Shown piece by piece: positions 6,426 through 8,393 of a stretch of 8,393 bases of DNA (its first letter is position 1; each line of letters opens with the position of its first letter). This stretch comes from Bacteriovoracaceae bacterium (lineage in GTDB: Bacteria; Bdellovibrionota; Bacteriovoracia; Bacteriovoracales; Bacteriovoracaceae). A model generated the notes under the pieces. It had not been told where the DNA came from. It searched no databases and saw nothing but the letters and a program-made list of their open reading frames with translations. The stretch lies in contig CANEVK010000109.1 in the NCBI GenBank assembly GCA_947442115.1, positions 1-8,393 of the forward strand, given 5' to 3'. The translations under genes and the position numbers were made by a program.

Positions 6426-8164
6426 ATTTTGAACATCTAAAGCTCATACCCTTAATTGGTTTCGCATTTTTACTTTTAACCACAACTGTCTTTTGGCTTG
6501 AGTCTAGGTTCTTTAGAATGGTGAGGACCTATTGGTTTTATAAAAGAAGTACCTTGAGCATCATATCATCAATATTATTTTGTTTTGGTATGGGGCTTTT
6601 GTTTGTTTCCTTATTAGATCTCAGAGGGCCTGAAGAAAAAATTAAGGCCGGAGTCCCAACTGAGCGAACAATCATACTAATAGATACCTCTGCGAGTATG
6701 CTGGCAGAAGATGTGAAGCCAAGTCGATTACAAAAGGCTGTTCTTGTCGCCAAGCACTTTGCTCGTAAGGCGACTGGACAGCAAATATCGATTGTTGCCT
6801 TTGCAGAAATTCAGAAAAAGATCGTTCCATTTACAAATGACCTTGATCTTATTGATGCAAGACTTGAGAGTATTAAAAATTTAAGAAATCAAAATGGCTC
6901 GTCTGCACTTTCATCAGCAATTCAAGAAAGTATTCAATACTTTAAAGAAACTGGTGAGGCGAGAGGAAATATCCTTGTCATTACTGATGGGGAGGAAACT
7001 GCAGTAGAGATAGACCTGAATGTTCCCAAGGAGATTCATGTTGCTCTTGTAGGAGTGGGAACAACTCAAGGTGGACGTATACCACTAGATGATAGTCAAG
7101 GCTTCAGATTTGGTTATAAAAAACATCGTGGTCAAGATATCATCACAAAGCTGAATGAAACATTTTTCAAGAAAATTTCATCCGATCTACCTTCAGGAGA
7201 ATACTGGCTTGCTAATACGTATAACTTTCCTACAGAAGAGATTTTAGATTTTTTTAAAGGTGAAAAGCTGAATTCTGAAAAACAGCAAGATATGGTGATT
7301 AAACCCGTGATGATGGAATATCTCGTTTTACCGGCATTACTTCTTCTCGCACTATCCTATTTATTAAAATCAATAAAGATCTTCACCCTTGGGGTTTTGC
7401 TGGTTTTGCAGCCAGGGCATGCTGCCGAGGAAATTCAATTCTCACCGGATCTCCAAAAAAAGATGATTGAACTACAGGCCGGTAAATTGAATCAAATTGA
7501 AAGAATTAAGCTGGCTGACGATTTGCAGAAAGCGGGGGCCAAGGATGAAGCTCTTTCACTCTATGAAGAAAATCTTTCAAAAATGGGTACGAATAAAGTA
7601 CCAGATGAAGCCTATCTCAATTATGGGACAGGTCTTTTGGAAAAGGGTGAAGTAAAGAAGGGGCTTGCCATTTACGAGGAACTTAATAAAAGATCCAACT
7701 TAAAACCTGAAATAAGAGAAATGATGAATCAGAACGTAGCAACATTTTTTAAATCACAGGAAGAAAAAAAGAAGCAGCAAAAAAAAGACAATAAAAAAGA
7801 CAACCAAGATAAAAACGATAAGGGCCAGAATCAATCGGGTGGCGAAGGTTCCAAGCAAGAAAAGAATTCCAAAGGAAATCAGCAGAACAAGTCAAATCCT
7901 GAGAATGGTGAAAATCAAGATAATAAAGACAAAAAGAAAGAAGATAAAAAAGAAGAAAATAAGGAAGATGAAAAAAACAAGGATGAGAAAGAGAAACAAC
8001 AAGAACAAGAATCTGAACAAAATAAAAAGAAACTTCCCGCCCCTAAGTTGGAACCGAAGCTAAAACAACTCATGTCTGATGATAGACAGCTTCAGCTCAA
8101 GATGATCGAGCAAGGGACTAGGGAGATGAACCGTAGAAAAAATAGAGAAAATAAGGACTGGTAA
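6422..8164 (+). CDS. batB: BatB-BatC fusion: VWA membrane protein joined to a TPR domain
   Basis: This single 580-residue frame combines two usually separate proteins. The BatB part has membrane segments at about 7-27 and 44-65. Its VWA domain (about 82-285) has D88-T-S-A-S92 and D189-G-E-E, and a third membrane segment lies at about 298-315. The BatC part begins with a second hydrophobic stretch (318-334) ending GHAAEE. TPR-like helices follow at about 363-440, then a Lys/Glu/Asn/Gln-rich linker (446-537) and a conserved-looking end that finishes KDW, as in other BatC proteins. In the VWA domain the usual metal-site Thr is replaced by Ser (NGSSAL, 159-163). The start at ATG 6422 has AAGGA at 6411-6415 and overlaps the batA stop by 4 bases. 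The open frame extends farther upstream, but only as an overlap with batA. The loop charges predict both VWA and TPR domains in the periplasm. Confidence 0.92.
   Translation: MNFEHLKLIPLIGFAFLLLTTTVFWLESRFFRMVRTYWFYKRSTLSIISSILFCFGMGLLFVSLLDLRGPEEKIKAGVPTERTIILIDTSASMLAEDVKPSRLQKAVLVAKHFARKATGQQISIVAFAEIQKKIVPFTNDLDLIDARLESIKNLRNQNGSSALSSAIQESIQYFKETGEARGNILVITDGEETAVEIDLNVPKEIHVALVGVGTTQGGRIPLDDSQGFRFGYKKHRGQDIITKLNETFFKKISSDLPSGEYWLANTYNFPTEEILDFFKGEKLNSEKQQDMVIKPVMMEYLVLPALLLLALSYLLKSIKIFTLGVLLVLQPGHAAEEIQFSPDLQKKMIELQAGKLNQIERIKLADDLQKAGAKDEALSLYEENLSKMGTNKVPDEAYLNYGTGLLEKGEVKKGLAIYEELNKRSNLKPEIREMMNQNVATFFKSQEEKKKQQKKDNKKDNQDKNDKGQNQSGGEGSKQEKNSKGNQQNKSNPENGENQDNKDKKKEDKKEENKEDEKNKDEKEKQQEQESEQNKKKLPAPKLEPKLKQLMSDDRQLQLKMIEQGTREMNRRKNRENKDW
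7367..7429 (+). other. Signal-peptide-like segment at the BatB-BatC junction
   Basis: Codons 316-336 of the fusion encode a Lys-containing start (KSIK), a hydrophobic core (FTLGVLLVL) and a polar end PGHAAEE, which is the layout of an exported-protein signal. It directly follows the third membrane segment of BatB. It probably acts as a fourth membrane span that returns the chain to the periplasm; cleavage at the AA could instead release BatC. No ATG with a ribosome binding site lies near it, so independent translation of BatC looks unlikely. Confidence 0.6.
7757..8032 (+). repeat. Low-complexity purine-rich tract encoding a Lys/Glu/Asn/Gln linker
   Basis: About 92 residues consist mainly of K, E, N, Q, D, S and G with almost no hydrophobic residue. 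On the DNA level this gives a strongly purine-biased + strand with several A-runs (A7 at 7764-7770, A8 at 7779-7786, A6 at 7793-7798). It lies between the TPR region and the conserved C-terminal end. Such charged linkers are common in BatC proteins and are probably disordered. There is no exact repeat unit. Confidence 0.8.
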
Positions 8165-8167
8165 TTT

Positions 8168-8393
8168 ATGCTCAAGCTTATCATAGCTATATTATTAATT
8201 TTTAATTATTCAGCCTTTGCTGAAGAACTAAAAATTGAAATTAATCCTCCCCGCCCTGTTGTTGGAGAAGTTTTTCAGGCCGTCTTTCATATTTATACGA
8301 ATTCAGAAGAGCAGCCAGTCATCAATTTTAATCCTTTTCGTTTAGAAGTTGTTGGTAAAAGTAATTACGGTGTTAAAACGAGTACTCTATGGC
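8168..8393 (+). CDS. batD: BatD, N-terminal part (3' end outside window)
   Basis: An ATG at 8168, 3 bases after the fusion gene stop, opens a frame that runs to the window end, giving 75 complete codons. AAGGA at 8153-8157 is the likely ribosome binding site, with a rather long 10-base spacing. Residues 1-18 form a signal peptide (KLIIAILLIF core, AFA before EE). The mature start, with PPRPVVGE then FHIYTN, is typical of the first Ig-like domain of BatD proteins (oxygen tolerance family), which normally carry several such domains and a C-terminal membrane anchor. Only the first of these can be seen here. The position directly after batB-batC supports the call. The protein would be periplasmic and anchored in the inner membrane. 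The similarity of its start to the 4712-5458 protein suggests the two share a domain. Confidence 0.82.
   Translation, partial: MLKLIIAILLIFNYSAFAEELKIEINPPRPVVGEVFQAVFHIYTNSEEQPVINFNPFRLEVVGKSNYGVKTSTLW

Noticed and set aside
7839..8063. Plus-strand open frame of 74 codons in the A-rich linker
   Set aside because: It is a frame-shifted reading of the low-complexity tract, made only of Lys, Arg, Ile and Asn. No ribosome binding site or protein character.

Overview
The window is AT-rich and densely coded. All supported genes lie on the + strand. It carries a Bat (Bacteroides aerotolerance)-type operon: a MoxR AAA+ ATPase, a DUF58 protein, a small membrane protein, a BatA von Willebrand factor A (VWA) protein, a BatB VWA protein fused to a BatC TPR protein, and the start of BatD. 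Proteins with signal peptides and a TPR/VWA periplasmic layout indicate a Gram-negative bacterium. The AT-rich, Lys/Asn/Ile-rich proteome and the large unrecognised protein at the left edge would suit a low-GC member of Bdellovibrionota (Bacteriovorax/Halobacteriovorax-like). Leptospira-like or other lineages with bat operons cannot be excluded, so this taxonomic guess is weak.

Layout. Positions 2-1639 hold the C-terminal part of a large protein of unknown function that runs in from the left edge. A 91-base gap (1640-1730) follows. It contains no convincing terminator but does contain a good sigma-70-type promoter with an extended -10 element. From 1731 to the right edge, seven genes are packed with gaps of 0 to 3 bases or short overlaps. 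They are a COG1092/RlmI-family 23S rRNA cytosine methyltransferase (TTG start), moxR, the DUF58 gene, an exported single-pass membrane protein (GTG start), batA, a batB-batC fusion, and batD, which is cut off by the window end.

How the genes work together. In this family MoxR is thought to act as a chaperone-like AAA+ ATPase on VWA-domain partners. DUF58 is the usual cytoplasmic neighbour. BatA and BatB place VWA metal-binding domains on the periplasmic face of the inner membrane. BatC supplies TPR repeats, and BatD is an exported membrane protein with Ig-like repeats. The charge distribution around the membrane segments predicts periplasmic VWA and TPR domains here. The 4712-5458 protein has an N-terminal region that matches the start of BatD in register and has a cytoplasmic tail, so it is probably an integral part of the same complex.

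The most notable points are the BatB-BatC fusion with what looks like a buried BatC signal peptide, the BatD-like fourth gene, and the rRNA methyltransferase sitting first in the transcription unit and sharing the only promoter I can see. The core system is known. I found no evidence for a wholly new one.
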